Source: Lycorma delicatula
Lineage: Eukaryota > Arthropoda > Insecta > Hemiptera > Fulgoridae
Reading direction: 5' to 3'
DNA: 64,000 bases
Assembly (NCBI RefSeq): GCF_047948215.1
Contig: NC_134460.1
Span: forward strand, 121,657,324 to 121,721,323
Shown here piece by piece: positions 1-13,500 of the stretch; within the stretch, counting starts at the first letter, position 1; each line of letters starts with the position of its first letter. The notes under the pieces are model-generated. The model was not told the origin of the DNA and made no database searches. It saw only the letters and a list, made by a program, of their open reading frames with translations. Made by a program: the position numbers and the translations under genes.

Positions 1-654
1 TATGGTAAACACTATTAATTTAAAAATGATACATCAAACCAAATTTTGTAACAAAAGATTTTTTTAAATTGCTTCAAAATGTTTTCAGTCATATTTCTGA
101 CCTGTACAAATAACTGATCCTGCTTTTCTCATAATGATGTTGTTATTGCTGCTGGTTTTTTATATTTGACATACTGTACTTAGATCATTATCAAAAATTA
201 TTGGATTTGAATTGTGCCTGTTCATTTGTTCTATCATTGTTGTGCATTATTATATTTCATAATGTTCAAGGTCTTATGATGTGGTTGTTTTTTGTGTTGT
301 ATTTCAATCATGACTTAAATTAAGGTAAGATACCTCTTATCTCAATATTCACTATTAGATGTTTTAGTTTAATGGAGTTTAAAATATTTTAAATTTATTT
401 ATGTATAACACATACTAAACTTTACCAGAGGAAAAATTAGGAACGCCTATTAAATTACATATACACATTTTTTTTTAATGAAAAGTTCATAAAATTTTGT
501 TTCATTAATAATGTCTGATATTTTTTCATATATATATTTTTTAATGTTATTATTGAATTATTATTTATTGTAGAAAGTTTTTTTTTCAATCACAGGTGAA
601 TAATTATTAATAAATCAATATATTTAAATTAAATAGAAAAAAGTAAAAAAAAAA

Positions 655-1125
655 AAAAAAAAGGAGATGAAGTCTGGTTCAAACCGATGTGCCCTTGTAA
701 AATTCAAATATTTCATTAATTAAAATTTTATTTGTTTATAACTATGGAACCACTGAAAATAAGTACAATTTATGATAGATCGTTGAACAGCTCTGAATGA
801 AGGCTTATTAGTGCAGTTAAGAAAAAGTCCAAAATCCAGTTTGTTTTGGATTTTGGACTTTTTGTTTAGTCCATTGCAATCACAAGAGGAGGTGCACAAC
901 TAGAAGTTATAACAGTCCTAAATCCAAAAGTTCTACATCCTACAGCTAATCGTTTTTGAGTTATGCAAGGTAGATATGTATGTACTTACATACAGACGTC
1001 CCACTGAAACTAGTCAAAATGGATTCAGGGATGGTCAAAATGCATATTTCTGTTGAAATTTGAAAACCAAAATTTTTTGTGATCACAATATTTCCTTTAG
1101 TTCATACAAGAAAGTAAAAATTATT
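655..1125. repeat. Unclassified interspersed repeat with a 17-bp hairpin
   Basis: This stretch is richer in GC and more word-like than its flanks and resembles a high-copy insect repeat I recognise but cannot name. It contains a perfect hairpin with 17-base arms at 822-838 and 847-863. The end of the repeat reads acaagaaagtaaaaa. There is no coding potential. Borders are approximate and no target duplication was found. Bases 1-654 and 1126-1404 show only AT-rich sequence. Confidence 0.45.
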
Positions 1126-1404
1126 TATCTGTTAAAATAAGATTTTACTTTGTCTCCACCGTCCATGAGTTAAATGAAAAGCCTAATCCAAAAAATAAAA
1201 AGTTATAGTAACAGTGTAAGTCTCAAAAATTAATACTATTTGTAATTATTTTTGTTGTTATGTTTACTAACGTATCTTTTGTTGATTATTTTGTATAACT
1301 TTTCTCTTATAAATGATGTATTTACAACATTTCATCTATTTTTTAACATACCTTTTCTGAATATTGTTATTTATTTTTTTTAATAATATAATTCGTATAC
1401 TTAC

Positions 1405-1561
1405 TTTCACCAGATGTGATAAATGTATCAATTTGTATCTGTGCTCCATTAAAAAAATCACCAAATTGTGCTTCCCATATTACAAGATTTTTAGGATTTT
1501 CAATGCTCATTCCATATTCAAATCCTAGTACAGCTTCTTCTGATAAGAAACTATTTGCTAT
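1405..1561 (-). CDS. DHTKD1: DHTKD1 exon 14 (last exon inside window)
   Basis: Acceptor TTCTAG, donor GTAAGT. Encodes [20 protein letters not shown] then [19 protein letters not shown], the conserved E-x-x-V-x-G-F-E-Y-G and W-E-A-Q-F-G-D-F blocks. It ends one base into a codon, so at least one more exon lies left of base 1; the first 1404 bases are intron or unread 3' sequence. Confidence 0.95.
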
Positions 1562-4500
1562 CTAGAATCATATAAGAAGTATTATATTATGTATTTGCAA
1601 AAATTTTATCAATAAATACTGAAAATTAACATTTAAAAATTAATTAATGTAATAGAATAGCCTCATCAAATATAAGTTGAAAGAAAAAAACAATCAATTA
1701 ATATAATCTATTCCTGAAATTTTTATTTTAATCAAATTAAAAAATATAATGTTCTATTTGTAAGTTAAAAAACACAAGCCTCCATTAATTAGGACATGTT
1801 AAGCCACAAGCCCAACTTTAGAAAAAGTATATATGTAGTAATTATTTTTAAAAATAAAACTATTTTTACTCACTAACTTCCAGTTTTTTCTCTTGCTCCT
1901 CACTCATATTGTTCAATGGAATATAAACTTCACCAGTATCTTGATCAACTAACATAGCATGTCTATGAGAAAATGTTCCTCTACCAACATCTTGTCCACT
2001 GATTCTAATATTAAAACCTAAAAACAAGTGTGTTATTCAATTATTTAAAAATTACAAAATTATATTAAAAATTAGTACAGTGTTACTGAATTATAATGAA
2101 ATGTGACAGACTTACTATCCTGCAGGAACAATTCCATTTTTTGATGAACTCGCCTCATAACATTAAACCTTCTGTGTAGCAATAGAAAATAAGGATTTTG
2201 TACTATATAAAAAAATCCCAAACCTGACCAGATTCAAGCTCATGACCGTCTGGATGAAAGGCTGAGATGCTACCACTCCACCTCAAACCAGCTTCCCATA
2301 CATCCTTAACAATATTCTGTATTATCCTATAACACTATTCCATCAATAAGAATGTTTACTTTATACCAACATAATGAATAAATTTGATAAAATATGTTGA
2401 CAACTCTTTGTCAATCCCCCTGTTGCCAATGTTTGATGACACAATGTAATTACCAGATTATTTCACTGCATGCATGTTTAGTAATCATTGTTTCTTATGA
2501 TATGAGAATAATCAACAAAATATTAAATTGATTCCAAAAGACTTTGGCTCTCAGCTTACATGTAAACAGATTTTGCAAAAATCAATAATTTTTGGAACTG
2601 TAAAAATTAATGCCATTTCCAAGAAGGTGGTTTCTAAATTTGTTAAAAATTTGACATCATTATACTTCTTCAAGTTACAAGTGACGGTAAAGAGTTAACC
2701 TAGAATGTTCTCAATCATACAAATTCATTCTACAATTCTGAAACATTTTCATATATATCTTTCATTCATCACTTTATACCACAATTTCAATGGTATCATG
2801 TTTTGAAAGTCCAAAAACCTTATCACTGATCAAACTCTATAGTCAGCAGCAACATTAACATTTTATTCATTTTAAAATTGTGTACTCACATTGTGACTAT
2901 AGACTACAGGAAAAATTCAGTTGACCATTTGATCTTAAGTCTTGCAGTCTGTAAGAATTTATTTGTGTCTAAAGTACTTCCCAGCATCATTTCTTATACT
3001 TTAAGTAATAGATTAAGAGAGCATGATTAACTCAGCCTATTTTTTTATTATGTGGTTCATACATTATTGCTGTGTGAATCCATACTTATATTCCATATAA
3101 GAAGTATGGATATATAAACCGTAAATATAGTATATTTATATAAAACAAATAAGGATTTTTATGTGTTTACAACATTCCTAAAAATTGATAATGTTTCTTA
3201 TGTTACTTATTCTGATAACAATGTTCTTTTCTAATGCAACAGTTTGTTACCAAACCTAAAATTTAGAAGTTTATTTTTATTATTATTTTTTTTTTTATAT
3301 AAACAAGGTCAAGACTACTCAATTACTGCTAATAAGTATGCATTATAAAGTGCTGCTTATAAAGCCCCTTCTAAGCTACTCCAACTTAGTATAGATATGT
3401 CTTGAATAAATGAAACAATCATAGTTACCTGATAGCAAATCATTATTATATAAAATAAATAAAAATGATTCCAGAATGAACTAAGCTGTTTGCTTTCTTG
3501 TACATTTTCATTTTTTCAAAATTTTATTTAATTTTTTTGGTGAAATTCCAAAACTTGCAAAGCATGTTTTATCATAAAATATCAGTCATAAATTAATTTA
3601 AAAATTAATTTTTTTAACATGTTTTTTTGAAATTTATTCAGCTAAATTAAAAACATTAATATTGTTTGTTCACTTTATTATTTCACTGTGTTTTTAACTT
3701 ATATATTTTGTTGAAAAACTTAAAAATTTTCTTTAACGTTTAACCCTTTACCTTGTTCTGATGTCAAAACAAAATTCAATTGAAAAGCAGATTTGATACA
3801 TGCATTAGGAGGGATTAGTAGACCTGGCTTTATCTGATAAACACTTCAGCCTTAGATTGGGTTGTTTGGGCAGAAAGGAAACTGAGTCCCTGGATAGATA
3901 CAGGCGTAACCACTTCTCCAACAGACTAAGTACACATTAACTAAAATAAGTCCACATAACCTCAGCAAAGCACCAGTGGACAAAATTTATAGGATCCTTA
4001 TGATAAGGAAGAAAATATACGCATTAAAAAAGGGTAGATAGTGAGAAAGACATAGGGGCTAAGGACAAGACCAATAACCCCAATCAAAAGAGTCAAGGAC
4101 AGTAGGTATCCATCCTACCCACAATTCTTTGGGAGATCACACTCTCTCTGGATTAGAGTAGTACATTATAAATAAATGATTTTGTAACAACCAGTTATTT
4201 ACAATTCAAATGTACGCCAAATTAATCGTTATATCTCCAGATACTAAACAACCATCTGAATTCAGGCTCAGCCTTTTTTAAGAAAAGCACCTATTTTTCC
4301 TACAATACGGTTTTTATTATTTTTATTTGTAATTTTGAGTAAATAAATAAAAATAAAATACTAAATATTATATTAATATAAAATGAAACTTTTTTTTTGC
4401 TTTATATTTTGCATTGAATTAATTTTGCTCATAGTTTTACTTTGCTGATGGCTGAATGCTAATTCATCCTAGTTTTAAAGCCCTCATTATAAATTTTAAA

Positions 4501-7500
4501 TCCTGAGCATAGTTTTTATTATATTTCAAACTTTTATCAGAATAATACCAAAAATCCAAATAAATAAATAAATAATTAATCATTAGTTTATAAAAATAAA
4601 AAAAATTAAATTATAAAGTTTGAGATGGTTAAAAAAATCATCTACTAATCGTAATATATAAAAAATGTACGAAATATTAGTAGGGCACCACTGCTCTATT
4701 AATGAGGATTTAAAAAAACAAATATATTATCTAAATTTAAATGTTGAAAACTTTTTAATAAAATAAAAATAAATTCATAAAAAAAGTGTTCATTTTTTCA
4801 TTAATTTCTATAAATTCTGTGTGTTGTTTATATCCAGATTTTTAAAAAATAACTCTGTATCTTGTTTTAAAAAAAATTCATAATAATTATAGCAAGGTAT
4901 GGATAATATTAGGAAAACATTTATATATTTGTTGGTCTGTTTATTTACCTTGTAATAATAAGGATCCAAAAGCAAGAGCTTCACATGTTGACCAGTCTAA
5001 GCTAAGATTTTCAGATAACTTCTTCTGTCTGGATTGTATATGAGACTTTAAAATTGTTGGATGGAGATTCTGAAATTTAAATAAGAATGTTTTAATTACT
5101 CTGATTAGAATTATTTTTATAATGACTCTCATGGAGGTGAGTCTAGTAGTTGAAAAATCAACAGTTCTTATGCATTAAATCATTAACAAGACATCATTAA
5201 GACACAAGACACAAGACAATCATTAATTCATTAACATCATTAACATTCATCTTGAAATACTGATTAAAACATACATCTTATCATTTGTTATATGAGAAAG
5301 TATATTTCACTTAATATTATATGAAAACTGATAACCACACTTCTTTACTTTTCCACTAATTATAGTGTACAAAGAAGATATTAGTAATTTAAAAAAACGA
5401 TCCCCACAGATCTTTGCATCTTTAAAGGTATTATAAATCAAAAGACAAATCCAAAAATGGTTGTAAAATTTTTCTACATGTGTGCCTGCTTTCTATTTTT
5501 CTTGTTTAAATAATTTTATCAATTTGAGTTTGTCTTGTTATTTTCTGACTGAGGTATTGTAAATGTGTTAGCAGTTTCAAAACTTGTGAATAATTTAGGG
5601 GCTAATATACCCCCCCAAAATATGTATGTTATTAACTGTGGTGGCTCACATGCAGGCACTGTGAAACTGCAGCACCCCCTATCACTATTTTCTCTTTATA
5701 TTATCGAAAACATTTAATATAACGAGTCCTTTTTATCTTTAATTCTTTCTTTATACTTGTACAATATATAATTCTTTCTAAAGCTTAATGTCAGTAGCCA
5801 TCCCCCAGTTTATGTAAAAGTTACAAAAATCTTTGTATGGAGCGGCGTGGTGTTTGGCTGTTATGCGCATGCACACATAGGAAGGTGCACGCGAGGCTAC
5901 AAGGGAGAGAGAGAACTGTTGCTCCAGTGCCTACCCTAGCATGCTGGTGGAAAGTACTTTTTTTTACTCTGCATGTGTATGGAATATTACTTGTTCGTTC
6001 TATTTTCTAGTTTAGTCGGTGGAAGGAATATGGAAGTAGTTTTGTTGTTTTTTCAGTAGTGATTAGAAGATGGCAGAAAGCAAGGGCTTTTTGATTGCCA
6101 AATCTGTCCAAAAACATGCTGGAAGGGCGAAAGAGAAGGTATTAGTAAAAACTAATTATGTATTTGTTTCTGAGTACATAGAAAATTGAATTAAGCACTT
6201 TTGGACTACAGTGATTTTAAGCGGACATTTTATTAAGTTATTATCTAATAATACTAGAAATATTATCTGTATTGACATTTTATTTATTCAGTTAAACCGA
6301 TTACAGAATGTGCTTAAAAACTGTGTACCATATTTTTGAATGTGATTAAAGTGTAGAATTAGATTATTGTCATGCTTCCAGCTATTCTATTTGGTTTTTT
6401 TTCAGTTCTTTTATTTTACAGATAACTTTAACCATGGTCTTGAAAAGGCCCAGAAAAACCTTTCTGGAGCAGCACCCCACTAATTTTAGCTACGAGCTGC
6501 CACTGGTTATTATTTACAGAATGAGCAACTTAAAAGAGGCTCCACCACTCTGTAGTTTATATTAAATGCATATTTAAAAAAATATATATATATTGAGGTG
6601 AGATGGATAAAATAGCGTGGAAGATATTGACACAACTTGAGCTGGAGGGGGGAGGATTGTTTATTGCCTGTTTATTTGGATATTGTCAGTCTGTGTCAAG
6701 CATTGGCTTTTGGATAAGGTTGTATAATCGTGCATTGTTTGATAAAATGCAGTTAACTGTCGAAGAATGTGTATTCATGATGTAAACTTATTTATACAAA
6801 ATTTCATGTGTGTCTGCAAAAGTTCAGGGAGAAATCTGAAAAGGAAGTATGTGAAAAGTCTTATTCAGACGTTAGTTAAAATATTTCGTGATACAGGTTA
6901 GTGTTAGACCAGAAACTACCCGATACAGGTCAATTTTAGCAATGCAGATCATTCAGGACATGACAGTGTCAGTTACAAGATCTTCTCATAAATCTTTGTG
7001 GACACTAAACCAGGAAAATAACATTTCACTAGGTTTAGCCCAAATTGCAGTGAGGTGAATGCTGAAATGTTATCTGTATCGAATGCAGGTTTTCCATAAG
7101 CTAACTAATGTTGATTATGCTAAAAGGTTCACTACAGTTAATGGTTCAAGAACTTCATTAAAGGCAACAATGGCATTTTAGATCAAGTGATTTTCACAGA
7201 TGATGCTTGGTTTCACCTTGGTGGATATGTTAATAGTCAGAACTACTGGACCTGGGATACTGAAAACCTGCACATTTCCTTTGAATCTCCCCTACACCCA
7301 CAAGAATAGGCATACGGTGTGTGGTTTAAAGGCAAAAAATGATAGAACCCTTGTTTTTTTTATAAAACTGTGGATTCTGCCAAGAAATTACCTATCAGTT
7401 CATAGCCTTACTGCAAGAAGATGAGCATGACTGCTGGTTGCAACAGGACAGCGCCATTTGCCATACAGCTCACTCTACTATGGAGATTCTACAGGATGTT

Positions 7501-10500
7501 TTTGATTTTTTGCTGCACTTGAAAGAATCATTGTTAAAGAATTGTGGCCAACAAGATCCCCTGATCTTACTAGTTCAGACTTCTTTCTGTGGGGTTACTT
7601 AAAAGAAATTGTTTATAGGAGTAATACACACCCTGTACAAATTGAAGATAAACATTAACAACACCATCCACGAAATAGACAGGGTACAGCTAAAAAGAGT
7701 AGCCAGAAACATGGTCAAACGTGTTGACAAGTGCGTGGAAGTGGATGGATGTGTGCATCATTTTAAACAAATTCTGTAAATTATTATTAAGTGTTTGCCA
7801 ATAAACTATTAGTTATTGACTAAACTAAATGATGGAACCTCTTTTAAGTTGAACACGGAATTAAAATGTTTATTGCTTACAGTTAACAACCATTCTTTTT
7901 CTAAATCAGGCATTACCAAGGTGGTACTTGTTTTCAACCTTCACCAAAATATAGAGGATAAATGTTTACTTTAAATTTTTTTTTAATAGCTCAAAATATG
8001 GTAATTTGAGATATTTTTAACTTCATATAATATTAAATTAAGACAGAGTTGCTTTAAAAATTATGGGCAACATATACAATGAATTATTTCTTAATAAAAG
8101 GATTACTTTAATGTGTCATTTTACACTATCTGTCTCAGTGTTTCTTATTAGTATGCTGCTTGTAAAGTACTTGAGATATTCGAGACATTAGCCAGAATTG
8201 CTTTACCTGAGAGTAATATTTTTATTTATAATAAACAGCCTGTCCTATGATGATCTCATTTATTGTAAATCTGAATATTTGCTATATTTCAATGGGCTTG
8301 ACATGCTGATGTAACAGTGCAACAGTGAATTTGGCAAATAAAGAAGGCAATGAGAAACCATTTCATATCACGCATAAGCCTGGTATGGGATTCTTTTTGT
8401 CTCGAGAACGGTTATACTAATTTCAGGGGATATTTGTGACTCATTTTTAGGTCACCTACCAACCAACCTTGTTTATGCTATGTAGCATTTATGATAAGGA
8501 ATAATTAGATGACAGAATTGAATTAACAGTAAACTTTATAATATTTTGCTGTTTCAATAAATCATAATAGAATATTTTAAATTGTTTTTCTTTTGATAAA
8601 TAATTTTCAACTTTATCAACAAGAGTTAAATGTTTAGATTTATATACAAGGGCCATCAAAGTTCAGCAATATTATTACCAGTATTGTTAATTTTTTTTTT
8701 AAATGTACAGTTCCTTTAAAATTATAATTGTTTTATAAATATTAATAGTACTAAGTAATGCTTTCACTCACAAAATTTTCAGGTACAGAAACTGATTTAT
8801 GTCCAATATGTTGTAAAAGATCAATTTGTACACCAGTATTCCATGTTGTTATTGCATTTGGTGCTTGAGAATAACCAGTCCACTGTCTCTTTAAATATTC
8901 TTCCTGAAAAAAAATTAAATGTAATAATTATATAATTAATAGTTATTTATTAATAATTTATTATTAATTTTATATCATAAATGTAATTATAACAATAATC
9001 TTACTTCTGGCTGATAAGAATCAACTTTCTTCAATTGGCTATTAAGCCATGATGTATGTTCAGATACAATTTGTTTGATTTCTTCTTCGGATATTTTTCC
9101 TTCTTTAAGTAATGTTTCAGCATATTTATCAGGAACAGTTCTGAAATTTTAAATAGTAAAAATTTAAAAAAAATGTTTTAATAAATGGGTACTTATTTGA
9201 AAACACATATGTACAATGACGTGTCAAAATTCATCTTTAAATTTGGTAATTTATGGGAACTGTATTAATATTTGGCACAGAGGTAAATGTAGCTTTTGAG
9301 ATAGTTCTCTCTTGAGAACTATCAAGAGAGAGATTGAGATAGTTCTCAATCTTTATTTCAGTCCTTTTTGTGTTCCAAAAGTTAGTAAAATAGATGATCT
9401 AGGAAAAGGTTGTATTATAAGAAGATGAAGATTAATATCGAGCAGTAGATAATCACATCTAAGCCTATTTAGCTTAGATATGAAATACTAAGCTAATACT
9501 TTAGCTTAGATATGATATTAAATATGATAGCTTAGATATGACCTACTGCGAAACTGTAGAGCAGTTTCGCAGTGGGTCTTGCCCAATATCATACTGAATA
9601 TATAGATGTAGTGTTATTATTGAAATTACGTTCAACGTTAATCAGTGGTTCATTGTTCTTCACATATTTGGATGCCTATTATTTGCTTTTTATCTATTAA
9701 TTAAACTGTATTTGCAGCTTCTTTCACTATGAAATCATAATTATTACTGATATTTCACAAAATTAACTTTAAAATTGTTTACTGTAACTACAGATTTAAA
9801 CTCTGCCACAAGTCAAAAATAAATCTATCATTAATGATACATAATAATAGAACAAAAACCTGAGAAACTCTAAATACACTTTAAAATATACGTAAACTAC
9901 AAAAAATAATTTACAAAAACCACAAAAAGAGGACCGACTTATAGAGTTTTGCACGAAGTATAATTTAGTAATTGCCAACACCCAATTTAAAAATCATAAT
10001 AGAAGAATATACACTTGGAAAAAGCCAGGCGATACTGCAAGGTATCAGATAGATTATATCATGGTTAAGCAAAGATTTAGAAATCAACTCGTGGACTGCA
10101 AAACTTACCCTGGAGCAGACATTGATAGCGACCATAATTTGGTGATAATGAAATGTAGATTGGGGTTTAAAAACCTGAAGAAAAGGTGTCAGATGAATCG
10201 GTGGAATTTAGAGAAGCTTGAGGAAGAAGAGGTAAAGAAGATTTTTGAGGAGGACATCGCAAGGGGTCTGAGTAAAAAAGATAAGGTAGAAAATGTAGAA
10301 GAAGAATGGGAGAATGTTAAAAAGGAAATTCTTAAATCAGCAGAAGCAAACTTAGGCAGAATAAAGAGAACTGGTAGAAAACCTTGGGTTTCAGACGATA
10401 TATTGCAGCTGATGGATGAACATAGAAAATATAAGAATGCTAGTGATGAAGAAAGTAAAAGGAACTATCGGCAATTAAGAAATGCTATAAACAGGAAGTG

Positions 10501-13500
10501 CAAACTGACGAAAGAAGAGTGGATTAAAGAAAAGTGTTCAGAAGTGGAAAGAGAAATGAGCATTGGTAAAATAGACGGAGCATACAGGAAAGTTAAGGAA
10601 AATTTTGGGGTACATAAATTAAAATCTAATAATGTGTTAAACAAAGATGGTACACCTATATATAATACGAAAGGTAAAGTCGATAGATGGGTAGAATATA
10701 TTGAAGAGTTATATGGAGGAAATGAATTAGAAAATGGTTTTATAGAGGAAGAAGAGGAAGTTGAGGAGGATGAAATGGGAGAAACAATACTGAGATCTGA
10801 ATTTAAGAGAACATTAAAAGATTTAAATGGCAGAAAGGATCCTGGAATAGACGGAATACCTGTAGAATTACTGCGCAGTGCAGGTGAGGAAGCGATTGAT
10901 AGATTATACAAACTGGTGTGTAATATTTATGAAAAAGGGGAATTTCCGTCAGACTTCAAAAAAAGTGTTATAGTAATGATACCAAAGAAAGCAGGGGCAG
11001 ATAAATGTGAAGAATACAGAACAATTAGTTTAACTAGTCATGCATCAAAAATCTTAACTAGAATTCTATACAGAATAATTGAGAGAAGAGTGGAGGAAGT
11101 GTTAGGAGAAGACCAATTTGGTTTCAGGAAAAGTATAGGGACATGGGAAGCAATTTTAGGCCTCAGATTAATAGTAGAAGGGAGATTAAAGAAAAACAAA
11201 CCAACATACTTAGCGTAGACCTAGAAAAGGCATTCGATAACGTAGACTGGAATAAAATGTTCAGCGTTTTAAAAAAATTAGGGTTCAAATACAGAGATAG
11301 AAAAACAATTGCTAACATGTACAGGAACCAAACAGCAACAGTAGCAATTGAAGAACATAAGAAAGAAGCCATAATAAGAAAGGGAGTCCGACAAGGGTGT
11401 TCCCTGTCTATGTTACTTTTTAATCTTTACATGGAACTAGCAGTTAATGATGTTAAAGAACAATTTAGATTCGGAGTAACAGTACAAGGTGAAAAGATAA
11501 AGATGCTACGATTTGCTGATGATATAGTAATTCTAGCCGAGAATAAAAAGGATTTAGAAGAAACAATGAACGGCATAGATGAAGTCCTACGCAAGAGCTA
11601 TCGCATGAAAATAAACAAGAACAAAACAAAAGTAATGAAATGTAGTAGAAATAACAAAGATGGACCACCGAATGTGAAAATAGGAGGAGAAAAGATTATG
11701 GAGGTAGAAGAATTTTGTTATTTGGGAAGTAGAATTACTAAAGATGGACAAAGCAGGAGCGATATAGTGCCGAATAGCACAAGCTAAACGAGCCTTCAGT
11801 AAGAAATATAAGTTGTTTACATCAAAAATTAATTTAAATGTCAGGAAAAGATTTTTGAAAGTGTATGTTTGGAGTGTCGCTTTATATGGAAGTGAAACTT
11901 GGACAATCGGAGTATCTGAGAAGAAAAGGTTAGAAGCTTTTGAAATGTGGTGCTATAGGAGAATGTTAAAAATCAGATGGGTGGATAAAGTGACAAATGA
12001 GGAGGTATTGCGGCAAATAGATGAAGAAAGAAGCATTTGGAAAAATATAGTTAAAAGAAGAGACAGACTTATAGGCCACATACCAAGGCATCCTGGAATA
12101 GTCGCTTTAATTTTGGAAGGACAGGTAGAAGGGAAAAATTGTGTAGGCAGGCCACGTTTGGAATATGTAAAACAAATTGTTAGGGATGTAGGATGTAGAG
12201 GGTATACTGAAATGAAACGACTAGCACTAGATAGGGAATCTTGGAGAGCTGCATCAAACCAGTCAAATGACTGAAGACAAAAAAAAAAAAAAAAAAAAAC
12301 AAAAAGAGAGAGTACATTTTAATATTCATTGTATGACTGTGTAACACTACCCAAATAGTGTTACAGGATATGCTAAAACTGAAACTAAATCAATTTGTTC
12401 AGATGCAAATGGATAGACTAAATATAATTAATAAGATATGAATGACTATATAATAATTCATGTATAAGTCATTGGCTTTAGGTGTTATCATTGTTTATAT
12501 GCATCAGTCATAACACAAATTGGTTTTATACTAATACGTTAATTGTTTTTATAAAAATAACTTGTAAAATAAATGCTTTTGTTAACTGATTTTTAAAATA
12601 TTGTAATTATATAAATAAAATATATCAGAGTAACATAAATGTGGCATAAACTTTCTTACTTGCAAATAGTAGATAATAAACTGTAAAGAAATTATTCATT
12701 TCTTGAGTCTAAATTTTTTAAATTTAGTTTTATTTTTTTTATATTACTAAAAATAATAACATATGGATATTGAAAGAGTACATTGTTATAGAAAAGAAAA
12801 GTATAATGGACTTGCAGCAAGTGCCGGGGTCTTGTATAACCAAGCTCATATATTCATATGTGCACTTAACTTTGTTAATTGTAAAGTTGGTTCACATCAA
12901 GATAAGAGTAAATATAGATTAAATGAGTTTGAAGTAGCTCCCTACATCATCTACAAACAATAGTTTTTTTTTGTATTTTTAGCCTCCAGGACTACCGCTA
13001 GGTATTGTTGAAATAATTTTGTAGCATGTGGAAGCCTGACCAGGATTTGAACCTGGTCATAATTTGTAATCAAGCTGTAATCATTAATATCCTGTTATAA
13101 CATTCCAAACATTGATGTATGAGCGTATTATAGTTTTGATAATGATGAACTGTGTTCCACATAAAATCAATTGGATATTAAAGAAAATTATATTTGTTGT
13201 CCAGATTAAAACAAAATTGTACATAAAAAAATTTGTAATTATAAAGAATAAGTTTTATTTTTATGTATATTTTTATAAAAATAAAAATAATGTATTTTCT
13301 AATAAACTTTGATACATATTTTACATTAATTTATTACTATGAGAGTTTTCATTCATTGAAGATCATCAAAAAATATTCATAAATTAGAAATTTTTCCATA
13401 ATAATTAACTGTGAAAATTATATAAAATTATTAACTTTTAAAGATAAACAGAATCAAATTTACACCAAAACCTTTTTACATTTTATTAAATGTAAAACAG

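Noticed and set aside
6070..6138. Native start of the Amphiphysin gene nested in DHTKD1
   Set aside because: No second BAR exon seen downstream, and the exon lies inside an element with hAT-type ends and target duplication; kept as a captured exon instead, with the alternative noted.
6603..6785. 60-residue frame as a separate gene
   Set aside because: Its end is the N-terminus of the Tc1/mariner transposase; the first part is terminal-repeat sequence.
7200..7424. 74-residue frame
   Set aside because: Out of frame with the transposase readings [12 protein letters not shown] in the same bases.
9470..9541. CRISPR-like direct repeats
   Set aside because: Only three 14-mers with unequal spacing in a eukaryotic intron.
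10465..11668. Open frames on the minus strand, up to 148 residues
   Set aside because: They are antisense shadows of the RTE-like endonuclease-RT coding sequence.
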